The notes beneath the pieces were generated by a model. That model saw only the letters and a program-made list of their open reading frames with translations, ran no database searches and was not told the DNA's origin. The translations under genes and the position numbers were made by a program. From Deltaproteobacteria bacterium (GTDB lineage Bacteria > Chloroflexota > Dehalococcoidia > Dehalococcoidales > BS750m-G39), in the NCBI GenBank assembly GCA_013202445.1, contig JABMRW010000064.1, positions 1 through 6,990 of the forward strand: a DNA stretch of 6,990 nt, read 5' to 3'. Of this stretch, positions 5,394-6,990 are shown in pieces; position 1 is the first letter of the stretch; every line of letters starts with the position of its first letter.

Positions 5394-6497
5394 CTAGTCG
5401 CTCTGGGAAAATCCCTGCCACTTTTTGGGCTTGGGCATATTCTTTTCCCCCATGCTTTTCCCCAGCTCCTCTAGCAGCTGGCTCTGCTTTTTGGTCAGCG
5501 AATCGGGGGTAGCCACGAACAGGGCGACCAGCTGGTCGCCCCGCCCCCCTCCCCGCAGGTGGGGGACCCCCTGTCCTTTGAGCTTAAATACCTGCCCGGT
5601 CTGAGAGCCGGCCGGTATCTTGAGCTTGGCGTTGCCGTTGAGGGTGGGCACCTCCACCTCGGTGCCCAGCGCCGCCTGAACAAAATTGATGGGTAGCTCG
5701 TAGAGCAGGTCATAGTTATGGCGGGTGAAGAGCTCGTGCTCTTTGACCGATAAATTTATATAGATATCGCCCGCCGGTCCACCCCTTCTCCCCGCCTCCC
5801 CCTCGCCGCCGTGGCGTATCTGGGCGCCGTTATCGACTCCGGCGGGGATGTGAACCACGATGTTACGCTTGCGCTTCTCCTGGCCTCTGCCCCGGCACTG
5901 GGGGCAGGGCTCGGTGATAATTCGGCCTTCACCCTGGCACTGGGGGCAGGGAACGGTGTGGGCGAAGCGCCCGAAGAGGCTCTGCTGGACGCGACGCACC
6001 TGCCCGCTGCCGTCGCAGTTGGGGCATCGCGCCGGCTGGCTGCCCGGCTGGCTGCCGGTGCCCTGGCACATCGAGCAGTGCTCGGTGCGGGTGATGGTTA
6101 TCTCCTTTTCACAGCCGAGGGCGGCTTCCTCAAAGGTGATGGTCATCCGGTAGCGCAGGTGGGTGCCGCTTTGCGGTGCCTGGCGGCTGGCGGCCGCCCC
6201 GCCGAAGAAGGCGTCGAAGATATCGCCGAAGCCGCCGAAGTCAAAGCCCTCAAACCCGCGCCCGAAAAGCCCCTCGGCGCCGCCGTGACCGAAGCGCTCG
6301 TAAGCGGCCCGCTTATCGGGGTCGGAGAGCACCTCGTAGGCTTCGTTGATCTCCTTAAATTTTTCCCCGGTCTTATCCTCCTGGTTGTGGTCGGGGTGAT
6401 ACTTAAAGGCCAGCTTGCGGAAGGCTCTTCTTAGCTCTTCGTCGGTGGCGTTTCTCTCCACGCCGAGTACTTCATAATAATCACGCTTTGTTGGCAT
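5394..6497 (-). CDS. dnaJ: Class A (type I) Hsp40 co-chaperone DnaJ
   Basis: DnaJ delivers unfolded proteins to DnaK and stimulates its ATPase, in the cytoplasm. The 367-residue product is complete. The J domain (about 5-70) has the essential HPD at 34-36. The Gly/Phe-rich linker runs from about 70 to 100 (GRGFEGFDFGGFGDIFDAFFGG). The zinc domain has four CxxCxGxG repeats at 141-148, 158-165, 184-191 and 198-205, all cysteines present. The substrate-binding barrels and C-terminal dimer region follow, with HIPAGVDNG (216-224), KIPAGSQTG (293-301) and KLKGQGVPHLRG (305-316). The start ATG follows the upstream gene's stop by 11 bases. The ribosome site is weak (AGAG, about nine bases upstream), so expression may depend on coupling. 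No full CIRCE operator is seen and dnaK and grpE are not in the window. The minus-strand stop is two bases from the gpsA stop. Confidence 0.97.
   Translation of the reverse strand: MPTKRDYYEVLGVERNATDEELRRAFRKLAFKYHPDHNQEDKTGEKFKEINEAYEVLSDPDKRAAYERFGHGGAEGLFGRGFEGFDFGGFGDIFDAFFGGAAASRQAPQSGTHLRYRMTITFEEAALGCEKEITITRTEHCSMCQGTGSQPGSQPARCPNCDGSGQVRRVQQSLFGRFAHTVPCPQCQGEGRIITEPCPQCRGRGQEKRKRNIVVHIPAGVDNGAQIRHGGEGEAGRRGGPAGDIYINLSVKEHELFTRHNYDLLYELPINFVQAALGTEVEVPTLNGNAKLKIPAGSQTGQVFKLKGQGVPHLRGGGRGDQLVALFVATPDSLTKKQSQLLEELGKSMGEKNMPKPKKWQGFSQSD
5473..5492 (+). terminator. Weak candidate terminator for the der-plsY-gpsA unit
   Basis: AGCAG (5473-5477) pairs with CTGCT (5484-5488) across CTGGCT and is followed by T residues to 5492. 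The stem is only five pairs. An alternative stem, CCAGCT (5462-5467) with AGCTGG (5476-5481), overlaps it. It lies about 85 bases past the gpsA stop, inside the 3' end of dnaJ read antisense. It is the only hairpin plus T-run I found near this convergent junction, and it could be chance within coding sequence. Confidence 0.2.
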
Positions 6498-6508
6498 ATT
6501 TTAGAACT

Positions 6509-6961
6509 CTATTTCTTTACCGATTTAATCGCCTCGCAGAATCTTTCCGGCGTCCGTGATGAGATTACATAGGTCTGCTCGGCCGTTTCCAGCTTTATGG
6601 CATCGTTAACAAAAGCCTGGGTGATGGCAAAGGTGCCGTCCCGGCCTTTTCTGATACCCCACCCCCCGTAGTTCTTTAGCGGGTGAGCTACCTTGTAGGG
6701 GGAGCAGTCCTCTATCTGGCCCACCTCGATAGTCTTGCGGTAGATAAAGCCGAACCTTATTACCAGCTTATCCGCGAACAGCGCCACCTTCATCTGGAAG
6801 AAGCAGGCTACGATGGCGACGGTCAGGGCGATATAGAAGGCGGCGAACCACCATACTCCGCCGAGGAGAATACCCGGCACCAGGCCTACGGCCAGTGACC
6901 ATAGCACCAGGCCTCCGGCAAAGGGGTAATTTTCATTTATCTTTTCCTCGTAGATAGGCAT
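6509..6961 (-). CDS. Membrane protein with PH-like C-terminal domain, unnamed
   Basis: The 150-residue product starts with a short polar stretch (1-12). Two hydrophobic helices follow (about 14-35 and 37-57), forming a hairpin in the membrane. A beta-rich soluble region (58-150) comes next, with the segment NYGGWGIRKG at 97-106. This arrangement resembles small bacterial proteins with a PH-like domain after two membrane helices, whose role is generally unknown. The assignment is by overall pattern and is not certain. The ATG at 6961 (minus strand) has GGGGTAGA just before it as a possible ribosome site. The frame stays open to the window edge with no stop, so a longer form cannot be excluded. 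It lies 11 bases upstream of dnaJ and is probably co-transcribed with it. No catalytic residues are visible. Confidence 0.75.
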   Translation of the reverse strand: MPIYEEKINENYPFAGGLVLWSLAVGLVPGILLGGVWWFAAFYIALTVAIVACFFQMKVALFADKLVIRFGFIYRKTIEVGQIEDCSPYKVAHPLKNYGGWGIRKGRDGTFAITQAFVNDAIKLETAEQTYVISSRTPERFCEAIKSVKK

Positions 6962-6976
6962 TCTACCCCACCCCTT

Positions 6977-6982
6977 TTTATA
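6977..6982 (-). promoter_or_regulatory. Possible -10 element for the PH-like gene and dnaJ
   Basis: On the minus strand, TATAAA at 6982-6977 matches five of six bases of the -10 consensus in an AT-rich patch. It would start transcription near 6970, about nine bases before the ATG. Any -35 element lies beyond the window, so this remains weak. Confidence 0.25.
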
Positions 6983-6990
6983 TCTTTTCC

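Noticed and set aside
5811..6434. A 207-codon open frame on the plus strand opposite dnaJ
   Set aside because: It is antisense to clearly conserved DnaJ zinc and J-domain coding. Its Ala/Gly/Leu-rich translation is what GC-rich codon bias on the opposite strand produces, and it has no recognisable motif.
6501..6509. CIRCE-like half site TTAGAACTC next to the dnaJ start
   Set aside because: It matches eight of nine bases of the left CIRCE half (TTAGCACTC), but the right half GAGTGCTAA is missing at the required nine-base distance. It also overlaps the stop codon of the upstream gene.
1..6990. CRISPR array, insertion sequence, tRNA, toxin-antitoxin pair or defence system
   Set aside because: No spaced direct repeats, transposase motifs, tRNA-like cloverleaf or defence-type domains were seen. 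The genes are mainly housekeeping, and nothing supports a new multi-gene system beyond the intergenic structures listed.

Overview
The window (6,990 bases, fairly GC-rich) is ordinary bacterial chromosome carrying eight protein genes and no mobile element, CRISPR array, rRNA or tRNA that I can see. Shine-Dalgarno sites (for example before the gene at 1113 and before plsY), acyl-phosphate-dependent phospholipid synthesis (PlsY) and a double-domain Der GTPase show that it is bacterial. The order der-plsY-gpsA, the unusual Thr-rich nucleotide loop of GpsA and the general style of the intergenic sequence suggest Chloroflexota, perhaps Dehalococcoidia. That placement is an inference from memory of such genomes and was not tested.

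Layout. Bases 1-161 are a leader with an inverted repeat, a perfect (GGGT)3GGG quadruplex motif and a sigma70-like promoter placed so close to the start codon that the argF mRNA could be leaderless. argF (ornithine carbamoyltransferase, arginine synthesis) is followed closely on the plus strand by two membrane-protein genes I cannot name (1113-1838 and 1857-2273). The second ends inside a hairpin plus T-run that looks like an intrinsic terminator. A C/G-rich palindrome follows. It overlaps a four-run G-quadruplex motif and leads into der, plsY and gpsA, which are packed as one unit (4-base overlap, then a 3-base gap). On the minus strand, entering from the right edge, are a two-helix membrane protein with a PH-like tail and then dnaJ. 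dnaJ converges on gpsA with only two bases between the stop codons.

How the genes work together. GpsA makes sn-glycerol 3-phosphate and PlsY acylates it to lysophosphatidic acid, so these two neighbours are consecutive steps of membrane phospholipid synthesis. Der assists 50S ribosome assembly. DnaJ is a complete class A Hsp40 co-chaperone with all four zinc motifs. ArgF makes citrulline. These are housekeeping genes and I found no convincing new multi-gene system. The most interesting signals are in the DNA/RNA between genes (two strong G-quadruplex motifs, one mutually exclusive with a hairpin in the der leader) and in active-site departures: Cys to Pro in the HCLP motif of ArgF, and Gly to Thr in the GxGxxG loop of GpsA.
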